From Paenibacillus xylanexedens (GTDB lineage: Bacteria > Bacillota > Bacilli > Paenibacillales > Paenibacillaceae): DNA of 64,000 nucleotides. The stretch's first letter is position 1; each line of letters begins with the position of its first letter. The stretch lies in the NCBI RefSeq assembly GCF_007676705.1, contig NZ_VEBF01000001.1, positions 806,001 to 870,000 on the forward strand. Reading direction: 5' to 3'. Positions 39,188-48,565 of this stretch are shown here, in pieces. Both the position numbers and the translations under genes were made by a program. The notes under the pieces were generated by a model. That model had not been told where the DNA came from. It made no database searches and saw only the letters and a list, made by a program, of their open reading frames with translations.

Positions 39188-42100
39188 CTAAGGTTCGATG
39201 CCCCATTGAAGACTTCCGGCTATATACCCAGTCACTTTGGACCATTCGGCATAGAAAGTCTGGTTACCTGCAAAAGAGTAATCATCCGTTTGTGTATAGT
39301 TGGTCCAGTTGTTCTTGGAGAACCGGGTCTGGATCTCTGTACTCTGCCCTGCACTCAGTGTTCCAGCGGAAGATTTGAATCCGATCTCAAGCACGTGGTC
39401 AGCACCCGTCCGCACCGGACTGAGTGTACTGAAAGTGCCTGTTACATTATCACTTCCGGCAGTCGCCCAGTCAGAGAAGAAGCTCTGAGGCTGATCGCCA
39501 TTAATGGTGTAATAGTATCTGATTTTCACATCGGACAGATTTAGTGCTGTAGTCCCCGTATTTGTCAGTTTGAATTTGGGATTAATGGAACTGCCCGTCG
39601 CTGAAGTGCTGCCATTAAACATCTCAATGCGTATCGTTCCAGCAGGTGCAGCTGTCGTATCTTTGATGAGCAGATTCAAGGTCGCAGGATTGCCTGCACT
39701 AAATTGAAAAGTTAATGCTACAGCGCCATTCGGCAGTGAAGACAGGTAATTTTTACTCAATACAACCTCATTACCTGTTAACGTGTAATCTGTACCTGAA
39801 ACCAGCGTTGCATTCCCGTTGCGAATGGATACAAGTGTATTCCCGTTCAGTGTTAACGCGACGGGAATATCAGCCTGATTTCCAGCTTTGCGATCAAATT
39901 CGGCTGATACCGGTGTAATCACCGAGTTGGTCACAGGGGTTGAACCCCCTCCATCTCCTCCGCCATTGTTACCTCCCACACGGTCAGCATACAGAATTCC
40001 GCGACCATTCGTTCCAAGATATACTCTTCCATACAGACGCGGATCACCCGTAATCGTTGTTACACGAGCATACTGATGCTGATCATCGTTGATCCGTACC
40101 CAATTGGCCCCGCCGTCATCGGAGCGGAAAAATCCACGTGTTCCATCGATCTGTGCAACCGTGTATAACGCGACAACACTCTGTCCAGGAGCAGCTTTAC
40201 CAAATCCGATACTGTCTGCTTCCTCTACATTGGCAAGCTTCGTGAATGTCGCTCCCGAATCCGTGGAATGCCATAATCCGTAAGGGCCTTCTTCTTCACT
40301 TCCTCCTGCAAACCAAAGTTCACCTTCAACACCCGGAACGGCATCCAGATCTGCATTTCCTTCAATCGGAAGTCCGGTCGCAGGCGATGCCGTGAAGGAA
40401 GCACCACCATTTACACTCACATAGACTTTCCCTGCCGAAAACCCATAAAATGTATTAGGATTGACGCGATCGGATATCACTTTCGCCTGTGCAGGTATCC
40501 CCGTACTTGCTGTCCAGGAATTGCCACCCGTTGAATAATGTACACCTTTGTCTGACGTGCTCCACACCAGTCGATTGCCATTCGCAGAGATGGCTACAGT
40601 ACCGCCTCCGGTTGTGCCGGCAGGCTCTGCATTGGCTTTATACCAAGTTGTGCCTCCATCACTGGACAAACCTATGGATTTCGCATTTGGATCAGCAGCA
40701 TAATCTGCTTTACCTACACGAACCATCGTATTCGGACTTAACTCGGCAAAATCCAAGCTTTCTGTGGAAGAATAGTTCGGGCTCGTAAATATGGTAGATG
40801 GAGCCTGATCCAGATTGTTATGACGGAATCCCGAGACATCCCCCACCCCGCTTAACAAATGTGCACCACTTGGCGGGCTGATTAGATCCAGTACGGCAAT
40901 CTCCTCAACACCCTTCGCCATCACTGAAATATTGATTTTTTTATCGTCATCCCAGTCCGTCAGGTTCTTCGTTCCATAAATGGTTGCACCGGTTCCATAC
41001 ATCATGCGATCCGAATCAAACGGATCAATCTCCAGGTCACCGATCATCCAACCCAGTTTTGGAGATAGTTCGGGTGGGGCAGGAGTAATACCAAAGGTGA
41101 GCCATGGGGCTGCCGAAATATCCTGTGTATACCGCAATTTCCGGTTCGGATATCCTTCGAATTCCCATATGCGTGTCCACGTCGCTCCACCATCGGTGCT
41201 GCGGAACAAAGTAGCATCCGGCCACCAGGAATTCAATGTCGCAACCATCAATGTACCTGGATTCTGTGCATCGACAGCCAACCCGCCATATCCAAAATAA
41301 TTATCCGTGCTGCTGCTTGGAATCGGGCTGATGTTAGTCCAGACACCTGTTGAGGTGTTCAGCTTCCACACATCGCCTTTTTCCCCATCGTACGGACCTA
41401 CACCATCGCTGTACGTGATATAAAGACTGCCATCGGCATCCAGCACACCATGATGTGGAATATAACCTGTAGGTTGACCAGCGACAGCTGACCAGGTCAA
41501 GCCACCATTCGTACTGCGATATACGCTTTGCGCTTTATCAGCAACTCCCACATAGATCGTCTGGGTTGCCTGCCCTGCAGAACCTGTTGTTTTGTCGAAC
41601 GTAATCCATGCCAGACCTACGATGTCACTTGTGTATTCATTCGAAGGGTCTTGTACATAGTTCCCCGGATTCGGGAAGCTTGTGACTTCGTTCCATGTCA
41701 CACCGTAATCGGTACTTTTCCAGAGTCCATGGCCGCTTCGTGCACCAAAATACAGGATGCTGTTATCATTCGGGTCCACAGTCAGACGCTCTCCCATTGA
41801 ACGTCCTGGCATATTGCCGCCAACTTTGAACGGGAGTGTTGTGGTCTGCCATGTATCTCCCCGGTCCGTAGAGCGCAAGATGGAGCCATTATTTTGGTCC
41901 CACGAATTCGTATACGTCCCAACTGCCATGTACACCCGATCGGGATTAACTGGGTCCGTAGCCAGTGCGTCCACACCGTTTTTGTTCCAGTCATCCCAGC
42001 CGACAAAATCCGTTAACGGTATCCAGCTCTCGTCAGCTGCATTCCAGCGATATGCTCCCCCGATATCCGTACGGGCATAGATCAGATCCTTTTCCGACTC

Positions 42101-42271
42101 ATTGAAAATAATACCCGGTACAAACCCGCCTCCTGCACCAGTCACCACGTTTTTCCACTCGTAGGCTTCACTCGGTGCCGCTGCCGTAGTCCCAGTAAGA
42201 CCTCCCAGCGAAGCCGTTACCACGGCAACCGTTAGGCTCATTATTCTCAATTTCCCCATAAACGTTCTCAT
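39188..42271 (-). CDS. Secreted GH74 xyloglucanase with X2 and CBM3 modules
   Basis: 1027 residues. The signal peptide (about 1-31, ending TTAAA) precedes the GH74 two-propeller catalytic domain (about 37-770) with many Asp-box repeats such as STDGGATW and SSDGGTTW. Candidate catalytic residues are Asp69 (RTDIGGAYRW) and Asp412 (WMIGDLEIDPF). After a Gly-rich linker come an X2 module (about 780-870) and a CBM3 cellulose-binding module (about 880-1027). GH74 enzymes cut the xyloglucan backbone, here tethered to cellulose. GGAGG lies ten bases before the ATG. Confidence 0.95.
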   Translation of the reverse strand: MRTFMGKLRIMSLTVAVVTASLGGLTGTTAAAPSEAYEWKNVVTGAGGGFVPGIIFNESEKDLIYARTDIGGAYRWNAADESWIPLTDFVGWDDWNKNGVDALATDPVNPDRVYMAVGTYTNSWDQNNGSILRSTDRGDTWQTTTLPFKVGGNMPGRSMGERLTVDPNDNSILYFGARSGHGLWKSTDYGVTWNEVTSFPNPGNYVQDPSNEYTSDIVGLAWITFDKTTGSAGQATQTIYVGVADKAQSVYRSTNGGLTWSAVAGQPTGYIPHHGVLDADGSLYITYSDGVGPYDGEKGDVWKLNTSTGVWTNISPIPSSSTDNYFGYGGLAVDAQNPGTLMVATLNSWWPDATLFRSTDGGATWTRIWEFEGYPNRKLRYTQDISAAPWLTFGITPAPPELSPKLGWMIGDLEIDPFDSDRMMYGTGATIYGTKNLTDWDDDKKINISVMAKGVEEIAVLDLISPPSGAHLLSGVGDVSGFRHNNLDQAPSTIFTSPNYSSTESLDFAELSPNTMVRVGKADYAADPNAKSIGLSSDGGTTWYKANAEPAGTTGGGTVAISANGNRLVWSTSDKGVHYSTGGNSWTASTGIPAQAKVISDRVNPNTFYGFSAGKVYVSVNGGASFTASPATGLPIEGNADLDAVPGVEGELWFAGGSEEEGPYGLWHSTDSGATFTKLANVEEADSIGFGKAAPGQSVVALYTVAQIDGTRGFFRSDDGGANWVRINDDQHQYARVTTITGDPRLYGRVYLGTNGRGILYADRVGGNNGGGDGGGSTPVTNSVITPVSAEFDRKAGNQADIPVALTLNGNTLVSIRNGNATLVSGTDYTLTGNEVVLSKNYLSSLPNGAVALTFQFSAGNPATLNLLIKDTTAAPAGTIRIEMFNGSTSATGSSINPKFKLTNTGTTALNLSDVKIRYYYTINGDQPQSFFSDWATAGSDNVTGTFSTLSPVRTGADHVLEIGFKSSAGTLSAGQSTEIQTRFSKNNWTNYTQTDDYSFAGNQTFYAEWSKVTGYIAGSLQWGIEP

Positions 42272-42405
42272 ATCAACTTATCCTCCTCTTCAACTTCGAT
42301 ACTGCATTTCGGTCTATCCCCGCTGTCTCATCGTGCTGATGATGGCGTGCCAGACGAATCAATGCATCCCTTTATACAAGAAGCCTCACCTCCTTTCAGC
42401 CAATA

Positions 42406-42419
42406 TTTAAGCGCTTACA
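42406..42419 (-). promoter_or_regulatory. cre site upstream of GH74 gene
   Basis: TTTAAGCGCTTACA (minus TGTAAGCGCTTAAA), 13 of 14 matches to the cre consensus and strongly palindromic. It is about 135 bases before the ATG. Confidence 0.65.
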
Positions 42420-42550
42420 TAATTGTTCTTATTTCGTGGTTATCTGGATAATACTTTCAATAAATAACATTCGCTGGCAATCCTCAAACCCCTCTGTCGA
42501 AATTCCGATTTTTGTAAAATATTTTCAGCGTTTGATCTTTTTTACACAAC

Positions 42551-42580
42551 AAAAAAAGATGCTGTCAGAACAGCATCTTT
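42551..42580 (-). terminator. Terminator after SMP-30 gene
   Basis: AAAGATGCTGT/ACAGCATCTTT perfect 11-bp stem, four-base loop, T-run on the minus strand, 14 bases past the stop. Confidence 0.92.
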
Positions 42581-42593
42581 CGACTTTCATATG

Positions 42594-43475
42594 TTACTTC
42601 AGGCTACCATAAGCGTGAGTCTCCTGGCCTTTAACCCCAGGTCTGATGACAAAAAGCGAGCCAGCCTCCGGTGTCTCCTTCAGACGTTCTTCCTTAATGC
42701 CAGTACGTGCTGTTGTAATGTACAAATCTTCGAGATCCGGTCCACCAAAACAGCAGGATGTGACCTGATCTGCCGGCACCTCGATCTGTTGCAACAGTTC
42801 TGATGTATCCGGGTTCCAGCGAGTGACTCTTCCTCCACCCCAATGGGCAACCCACAGCATGCCCTCACCATCGACTGTCATCCCATCCGGAAAACCGAAT
42901 TCCTCCGGTATGTGAATAACGCTTGTCCGATTCTGTATCGTACCTGCTGCGAGATCAAAATCAAACCGGTCAATGGAACGTGTCGGGGTATCAATGTAAT
43001 ACATGGTCTGCCGATCCGGACTCCAGCCCAAGCCGTTGGATGTGGATACACCTTGTACCATTGTGCGAACGGGTTGCCCTTGCTCCAAACAGTACAGAGA
43101 TCCGGCTTTGCTCTCATTATTCAAGCTCATCGTGCCTGCCCAGAAGCGACCTCGTGCATCACATTTGCCGTCATTAAAACGATTGGTTTCCTTATCTTGT
43201 TCGGGGTCCTCAATGGCATGCAGCTCACCCGTAAGCAGGTGATATGTATGGAATCCACTGCGTAAAGCAACCAGAACTTCGTCACCACGATATGGAACAA
43301 CAGCGCCGACATGTTCACCGACATCATAAGCTTGATCCTGCCCTGTAGCCGGATCATACACATGCACCTTAAAACTTTCAATATCTACCCACAATAATCG
43401 ATTGTTCTCTGCATCCCAGCTCGGGCCTTCCCCCAGCAATGCCGGGATGTGTACTGCTACGGTTACGTTGCTCAT
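42594..43475 (-). CDS. SMP-30/gluconolactonase family lactonase
   Basis: 293-residue six-bladed propeller. The metal-site residues of the family are visible: Glu in ALLGEGPSWD, Asn in NRFNDGKCDARG, Asn in STSNGLGWSPD, and Asp in FPDGMTVDGEGMLWVAHW. It probably opens a sugar lactone (arabinono- or gluconolactone type); the exact sugar is unknown. There is no signal peptide. It lies 15 bases after the Axe2-like esterase gene and is the last gene of that operon. Confidence 0.9.
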   Translation of the reverse strand: MSNVTVAVHIPALLGEGPSWDAENNRLLWVDIESFKVHVYDPATGQDQAYDVGEHVGAVVPYRGDEVLVALRSGFHTYHLLTGELHAIEDPEQDKETNRFNDGKCDARGRFWAGTMSLNNESKAGSLYCLEQGQPVRTMVQGVSTSNGLGWSPDRQTMYYIDTPTRSIDRFDFDLAAGTIQNRTSVIHIPEEFGFPDGMTVDGEGMLWVAHWGGGRVTRWNPDTSELLQQIEVPADQVTSCCFGGPDLEDLYITTARTGIKEERLKETPEAGSLFVIRPGVKGQETHAYGSLK

Positions 43476-43490
43476 GCCATCACGTCCTTT

Positions 43491-44153
43491 TTAAGATTTG
43501 ACGCCGCCTGACCATTCGAACCCGATGGCATCCAGAAATGCTTTGGACAGTACCATATGGCCTGTTGCATCTGGATGTACACGGTCATAAGTCAGCACAG
43601 ACGTATAGAAATGATCCCAAAATGGAGCAAATGCAGCCTGTGTATCCACATACACTGCATCATACTCACTCGCTACCCTGCGAACTGCTTCTCCGTATAT
43701 ATCCATCGTTGCCCGCATAGGGTCTTCCGGGTTGGCCTCCAGATAATAAGGGGACATCAATACCAGTCCCTTCAGGTTTGGACGAACGGATGCTACCAGT
43801 TCACGCAATGTGGATTCATATTCTTCAAGAAACACATGTGAGTCTGTTGACAACGGGTTATCAAACTGACGCCATACATCGTTAATACCGATCATGATCG
43901 TCAGCCAATCCGGTTTAAGGTCCAGCACATCACGATCCCAGCGCTGTTTCAGATCACGGATCGTATTTCCACCATTACCCACATTTTGGATACGCAACAT
44001 CAATTCCGGATAGATGGACCGCAATAGTGCATAGACTTGTGCAACATAACCATGGCCCAGACCTGAGCTGCCTTCACCTACAGGATGTTCCCGACCACAA
44101 TCCGTAATTGAATCTCCGATAAACAAAAGCTTGTCGTTTTTTTGCAATTTCAT
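43491..44153 (-). CDS. Axe2-like SGNH acetylxylan esterase
   Basis: 220 residues with SGNH blocks: FIGDSITDCG with nucleophile Ser15, NVGNGGNT, IMIGINDVWRQ, and the Asp-His pair in TYDRVHPDATGHM. It closely resembles the intracellular Geobacillus Axe2 serine acetylxylan esterase (IGINDVWRQ, DPMRxTMD and GFEW near the end; recalled, not computed). It would remove acetyl groups from imported xylo- or other oligosaccharides. AAGGAG precedes the ATG. Confidence 0.88.
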   Translation of the reverse strand: MKLQKNDKLLFIGDSITDCGREHPVGEGSSGLGHGYVAQVYALLRSIYPELMLRIQNVGNGGNTIRDLKQRWDRDVLDLKPDWLTIMIGINDVWRQFDNPLSTDSHVFLEEYESTLRELVASVRPNLKGLVLMSPYYLEANPEDPMRATMDIYGEAVRRVASEYDAVYVDTQAAFAPFWDHFYTSVLTYDRVHPDATGHMVLSKAFLDAIGFEWSGGVKS

Positions 44154-44237
44154 CGTTATTTTCTCCTTCGCTTCAAAGCGCTAATATACGGATTACTCGA
44201 TTAGTCAGGACCGTTCACTTGCTACCAGCCAGAAAAA

Positions 44238-45026
44238 TTACCAGCCTTGATTCTTGAGCCATGTGAGACACAGATCCGACCATACCCGAATCGCGTGGTT
44301 ATCCTCAGCCAATCCCAGACCATGTGAACCTTTCTCAAAAACGTGCAAGTCATAGGGAATCCCATGCTCGCCCAATGCAAGTGCATAACGCAAGCTATTC
44401 TCCACAGGTACTGCCTGGTCATCGCTGGTATGCCAGATGAATGCTTCTGGAGCATCCGCTCTCACCTGTTGTTCCGCACTGAATGCCTTGATCTGCTCGG
44501 CAGACGCATTTGATCCAAGCAAATTTTCACGGGAACCGGCATGTCCATAAGACTCCATCGTAATGACCGGATAACACAAAATAACCCGGTCCGGGCGTGA
44601 ACTTTGGCGTTCAATCAGATCCTCATGATCCGGCTGCCCCTCGTCGTACAGCGTTCCCAGTGTTGCCGTAAGATGTCCGCCTGCGGAGAAACCAAGTACC
44701 GCAATCTTGGAAGGATTGATGCCATACTGCTCGGCATGAGCACGAACATAACGTATGGCACGCTGGCCATCTGTTATTGGCGCAGGATGCTGATGAGGTG
44801 CTACGCGATATTTCAGGACAAATGCGCTTATTCCCGCACGATTCAACAGTTCGGCTATTGGAGCACCTTCATGATCCGCCAAAAATCCATAACCACCCCC
44901 TGGGCACACAATGACAGCGCTCTCGGAACCAGGCTGAATAAATGGAATCAAATGTGGCATCTCGTCTTCATGTCCTTGGGCTGCATAAGGTGCAGCATGA
45001 TCCCATAAGGGTATCGTTGTTGTCAT
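44238..45026 (-). CDS. Alpha/beta-hydrolase, acetylesterase-like
   Basis: 262 residues. The oxyanion motif CPGGGYGFLADHEG, nucleophile Ser in LGFSAGGHLTATL, Asp in HTSDDQAVPVENS and His in KGSHGLGLA form a full triad. It resembles xylan-linked esterases (BD-FAE type) but lacks a signal peptide. ATG 45026 has GAGAGGA nine bases upstream; a TTG two codons earlier is too close. It probably forms one unit with the Axe2-like and SMP-30 genes (84- and 15-base gaps). Confidence 0.88.
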   Translation of the reverse strand: MTTTIPLWDHAAPYAAQGHEDEMPHLIPFIQPGSESAVIVCPGGGYGFLADHEGAPIAELLNRAGISAFVLKYRVAPHQHPAPITDGQRAIRYVRAHAEQYGINPSKIAVLGFSAGGHLTATLGTLYDEGQPDHEDLIERQSSRPDRVILCYPVITMESYGHAGSRENLLGSNASAEQIKAFSAEQQVRADAPEAFIWHTSDDQAVPVENSLRYALALGEHGIPYDLHVFEKGSHGLGLAEDNHAIRVWSDLCLTWLKNQGW

Positions 45027-45044
45027 CTTCAATCATCCTCTCTA

Positions 45045-45081
45045 AGTATAACGGATACACGGATCCGTTTAATCGTTTTCG
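45045..45081 (-). promoter_or_regulatory. Esterase operon promoter with spacer palindrome
   Basis: The minus-strand -10 TATACT is at 45045-45050. Immediately upstream, AACGGAT-acacgg-ATCCGTT (45050-45069) fills the -35/-10 spacer, and a cre-like GTTTAATCGTTTTCGA follows. No good -35 is present, so an activator, perhaps the adjacent AraC protein, may be needed. Confidence 0.5.
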
Positions 45082-45169
45082 AATCTCAGGAATCGATACC
45101 ATCATAACGGCAATGACCCTACCGCATCAATACCTTCCTGGCATCACTTTTTGTTCAATTGGGTACAGG

Positions 45170-46003
45170 TTAGTACAAGTTCCGAAATTGTTCAGGCGTG
45201 ACTCCCTCTATCCTGCGAAAGGTTGCTACAAAATGGCTTGCATCTCGAAACCCTACCCTGACCGCTGTTTCCCTGATCGTAGGTCTGTGGTCTGCGGTCA
45301 TGATTTCCTTGGCTTTGCGAATACGCAGCAGAATGAAATAACTATAAGCGGTCATACCAAAGGATTGTTTAAATAAAGTGTTCAGATGTCTGGATGAGAT
45401 CCCCGTGAGGTCAGCCATATGTTGGAGACCAATCTCGGGATTCGCGTAATGCTGTTCCATGAATGCAATGAGCGGAGCGAGCCTCTCCACGGCATGTGAG
45501 ATCGAAGAACGATTGCCCGTCATGCCATGTTTTTTGAGTAAAATCAGAAATCGGTATATATCCGCTGATGCTTCGAGTCCCGACAAATCCTGATCACTGC
45601 TGAACGAATCCAGTACTTCCTGGCCGTAGTTGTTGAGCGCGCTGCCCGGCTCCCACTGATGGAACGCCGCTTCACCCAGTCCAAGTGACTCCATGATTGC
45701 CGGACACTGCGAACCCCCAAATGTAATGTAAAATGTCTCCCACTCCCCCTGGGACCGCACATATTCATGTGGCTCATTAGGTGGCAGCAAAATACCGGAT
45801 GCTTCCCCCAGTACAATCGTAGACCCGGCAAACCTGAATTCCCCGGCTCCTTTCACAGTCTGAAGCCAGTGGTAACACGGGTACCCTACAGGTCTGGACA
45901 CCTTCTCCTGATTGCCGTTATAACCAAGGCTCTCAATATAAAGGGGCAGGGGTTGATCACGTGATGTCATGAAATATCGTTGATGTCGGGGTGAGATAAA
46001 CAC
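45170..46003 (-). CDS. AraC-family regulator with cupin sensor
   Basis: 277 residues. The N-terminal cupin-like sugar-sensing domain (about 1-145; ILLPPNEPHEYV) precedes two C-terminal HTH motifs (MADLTGISSRHLNTLFKQSFG and ETAVRVGFRDASHFVATFRR). The start is placed at GTG 46003 because a perfect AAGGAGG lies six bases upstream; an ATG 13 codons earlier has none. It is divergent from the GH42 gene and upstream of the esterase operon, so it could control both. Confidence 0.9.
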   Translation of the reverse strand: MFISPRHQRYFMTSRDQPLPLYIESLGYNGNQEKVSRPVGYPCYHWLQTVKGAGEFRFAGSTIVLGEASGILLPPNEPHEYVRSQGEWETFYITFGGSQCPAIMESLGLGEAAFHQWEPGSALNNYGQEVLDSFSSDQDLSGLEASADIYRFLILLKKHGMTGNRSSISHAVERLAPLIAFMEQHYANPEIGLQHMADLTGISSRHLNTLFKQSFGMTAYSYFILLRIRKAKEIMTADHRPTIRETAVRVGFRDASHFVATFRRIEGVTPEQFRNLY

Positions 46004-46093
46004 GATATACCTCCTTGGATTCAAGCCATAATATACTTCCATATTCTTATATAGGCCATTACTTTTATTATATTTTAAAAGTCATATGTATCA

Positions 46094-46099
46094 TATAAT
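46094..46099 (+). promoter_or_regulatory. Probable -10 of GH42 gene
   Basis: TATAAT in a very AT-rich intergenic region, 33 bases before the TTG start. The -35 (about 46071-46076, TATTTT) is poor, which fits activation by the divergent AraC regulator. Confidence 0.5.
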
Positions 46100-46131
46100 A
46101 TAGGATTATTCTTATACAAGAGGTGAACACA

Positions 46132-48159
46132 TTGATTAGCAGCAAACTACCCAAAATGTTCTACGGGGGCGATTATAACCCGGAACAGTGGGATCACGAA
46201 ACCCACCTTGAAGACCTGCGCATGTTCCAATTGGCAGGCATTGATATCGCGACAATCAACGTATTTTCATGGGCACTGATTCAGCCTGATGAAGTTACTT
46301 ATCAATTTGAGGAACTCGACCAGCTGATTAATCGTCTTTATGAGAGTGGCGTCTATATATGCCTTGCAACGAGCACCGCTGCTCATCCGGCTTGGATGGC
46401 GAAGAAATATCCGGATGTGCTTCGTGTGGATGCCGATGGACGCAAACGCAAATTCGGTGGGCGGCATAATTCCTGTCCCAACAGCCCGACCTATCGTAAA
46501 TACTCCGAGAAAATTGCGGATAAACTGGCCGAACGATACAAGGATCACCCCGCAGTTCTCGTATGGCACATCTCCAATGAATATGGCGGTGACTGTTACT
46601 GTGACAACTGTGAGAAAGCGTTCCGCGTATATCTGAAAGAGCGCTATCAGACTTTGGAACAGGTCAACAAAGCATGGAACACTAATTTCTGGGGACATAC
46701 CTTCTACGATTGGGATGAGATTGTATTACCAAGCAACTTGAGCGAACACTGGGGTAACAATAATTCAACATTCCAGGGAATCTCGCTGGACTACTCCCGA
46801 TTCAACTCCGACAGCATGCTGGATTGTTACCGCCTGGAATACGATGCAATCAAAAAACATATTCCGGACTCTGTCGTTACAACCAATCTGATGGGATTCT
46901 TCAAGCAACTGGACTATTTCAAATGGGCAAAATACATGGATATTGTCTCCTGGGACAGCTATCCCGGTCTCGCCACACCCGTCAGCTTCACGGCAATGGC
47001 TCATGATCTCATGCGTGGTCTGAAAGATGGTCAACCGTTCATGCTTATGGAACAGACACCAAGTCAGCAGAACTGGCAGCCGTATAATTCATTGAAACGT
47101 CCTGGCGTCATGCGTCTATGGAGTTACCAGTCTGTTGCACACGGGGCAGATACCATCATGTTCTTCCAGCTCCGCCGCTCCATCGGTGCCTGTGAGAAGT
47201 ATCATGGTGCAGTTATTGAGCATGCCGGTCACGAGAATACACGTGTATTCCGCGAAGTTGCTGAGCTGGGCAAGGAGTTACAGATCCTTGGCGACACTAC
47301 GCTGGGTGCTACTGTTGAATCCAAAGTAGCGATTGTGTTCGATTGGGATAACTGGTGGGCCATCGAAAAATCAAGCGGACCTACGGTTGCCCTCAACTAT
47401 GTGGATCAGATCCATAAATACTATGCAGCGTTCTTCCGCCGTAACATCCAGGTGGATATCGTCAGTGTGGATACGGATATTAGCAAATACGACATCGTTC
47501 TTGCCCCTGTCCTCTACATGGTCAAACCAGGATTTGCCGCCAAACTGGAGAAGTATGTTGCAGCAGGTGGAACATTCCTGACGACCTTCTTCAGCGGTAT
47601 TGTCAATGAGAACGATCTCGTGACAACCGGTGGTTATCCGGGAGAACTCCGTAAGTTGCTCGGAATCTGGGTGGAAGAGATTGATGCCCTGCTGCCTGAG
47701 CAAAAAAACCGCATTGTCCTCAAAGAAGCCTACGGCGATCTTCAAGGAGAGTATGGCTGCGGCATGCTGTGTGACCTGCTGCACAGTGAAGGAGCCGAAG
47801 TCATCGCAGAATATGGAGACGACTTCTATAAAGGCATGCCTGTTGTGACACGTAACACCTTTGGTCAAGGTGAAGCCTGGTACGTTGCATCCGACCCGGA
47901 TGAACGTTTCCTGGATGGTTTGCTGGGACAGCTTGCAGCAGCCAAGAATGTAGAGTCCCTGCTGGCGACACCGGAAGGTGTTGAAGTAAGTGCACGAACC
48001 AAAGACGGCAAACCCTACCTGTTCGTCATGAACCATAATGCTTCCACGCAATCCTATGATCTGGGTACAGCTAAGGCACATGATCTGCTCACTGATCGCG
48101 AGCTTTCGGGAAGTGTTGAGATTGAAGCCCGCGGAGTACAACTGCTCGAAATGAAATAA
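46132..48159 (+). CDS. Beta-galactosidase, GH42
   Basis: 675 residues: TIM barrel (about 10-385), trimerisation domain (about 390-595) and C-terminal beta domain. The acid/base is Glu150 (HISNEYGG) and the nucleophile Glu307 (FMLMEQTPSQQNW). Cys115, Cys155, Cys157 and Cys160 match the family's zinc site. There is no signal peptide. TTG 46132 is preferred over GTG 46123 because GAGG then lies eight bases upstream. GH42 enzymes often act on galactan-derived galacto-oligosaccharides. Confidence 0.94.
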   Translation: MISSKLPKMFYGGDYNPEQWDHETHLEDLRMFQLAGIDIATINVFSWALIQPDEVTYQFEELDQLINRLYESGVYICLATSTAAHPAWMAKKYPDVLRVDADGRKRKFGGRHNSCPNSPTYRKYSEKIADKLAERYKDHPAVLVWHISNEYGGDCYCDNCEKAFRVYLKERYQTLEQVNKAWNTNFWGHTFYDWDEIVLPSNLSEHWGNNNSTFQGISLDYSRFNSDSMLDCYRLEYDAIKKHIPDSVVTTNLMGFFKQLDYFKWAKYMDIVSWDSYPGLATPVSFTAMAHDLMRGLKDGQPFMLMEQTPSQQNWQPYNSLKRPGVMRLWSYQSVAHGADTIMFFQLRRSIGACEKYHGAVIEHAGHENTRVFREVAELGKELQILGDTTLGATVESKVAIVFDWDNWWAIEKSSGPTVALNYVDQIHKYYAAFFRRNIQVDIVSVDTDISKYDIVLAPVLYMVKPGFAAKLEKYVAAGGTFLTTFFSGIVNENDLVTTGGYPGELRKLLGIWVEEIDALLPEQKNRIVLKEAYGDLQGEYGCGMLCDLLHSEGAEVIAEYGDDFYKGMPVVTRNTFGQGEAWYVASDPDERFLDGLLGQLAAAKNVESLLATPEGVEVSARTKDGKPYLFVMNHNASTQSYDLGTAKAHDLLTDRELSGSVEIEARGVQLLEMK

Positions 48160-48289
48160 GTTATTCGGTATATACCGTGATACAAAGTGTCACATATTAT
48201 TTTCTTTTACACTTGTTATTGTCTTCATTGAGGATATTGGTATAGATTTCAGACCTTTATCATCTTCTGCAAGCCAAAAGCTGCTACTT

Positions 48290-48321
48290 CCCGTATCTGT
48301 CTACATCGGATACGGGTTTTT
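48290..48321 (+). terminator. Terminator after GH42 gene
   Basis: CCCGTATC/GATACGGG with TTTTTGG after it. The T-tract can itself pair with an upstream GCCAAAA, extending the stem. Confidence 0.85.
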
Positions 48322-48470
48322 GGCATGATCTGTCGTGTTTTTGATAGAAGGAAATATCAGTATGCAAAGCGAATTGGACGAGAAACACATTTTAACGAAG
48401 CCCGCCGGAACTTGCTTGTGTGAACCATGCAGCTGATCAATTGCAGAATAAGGATACCGCTGAAATATTG

Positions 48471-48506
48471 GTGACACTCATGATGTCACTTATAGGCTGT
48501 TACAAT
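48471..48506 (+). promoter_or_regulatory. Operator and -10 of YafY-type regulator
   Basis: GTGACA-ctcatga-TGTCAC (48471-48489) is an inverted repeat upstream of a TACAAT -10 (48501-48506). No consensus -35 exists, so the repeat probably overlaps it. Autoregulation is the simplest reading. Confidence 0.5.
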
Positions 48507-48565
48507 AGTAATATAACTTCGACATCACGTTCCGGCGGCGCAAAGATCGAAACGGAGTGGCTGAC

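Larger units (their letters stand above)
42272..42593. other. Upstream region of the xyloglucanase gene
   Basis: It has no gene. It holds the SMP-30 terminator at its right end and a near-perfect cre at 42406-42419. No convincing sigma-A hexamers were found between the cre and the ATG. Confidence 0.5.
48160..48565. other. Gap between GH42 gene and YafY-type regulator
   Basis: It contains the GH42 terminator (48290-48321) and the regulator promoter/operator (48471-48506). The stretch 48330-48460 has no gene or repeat that can be supported. Confidence 0.55.
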
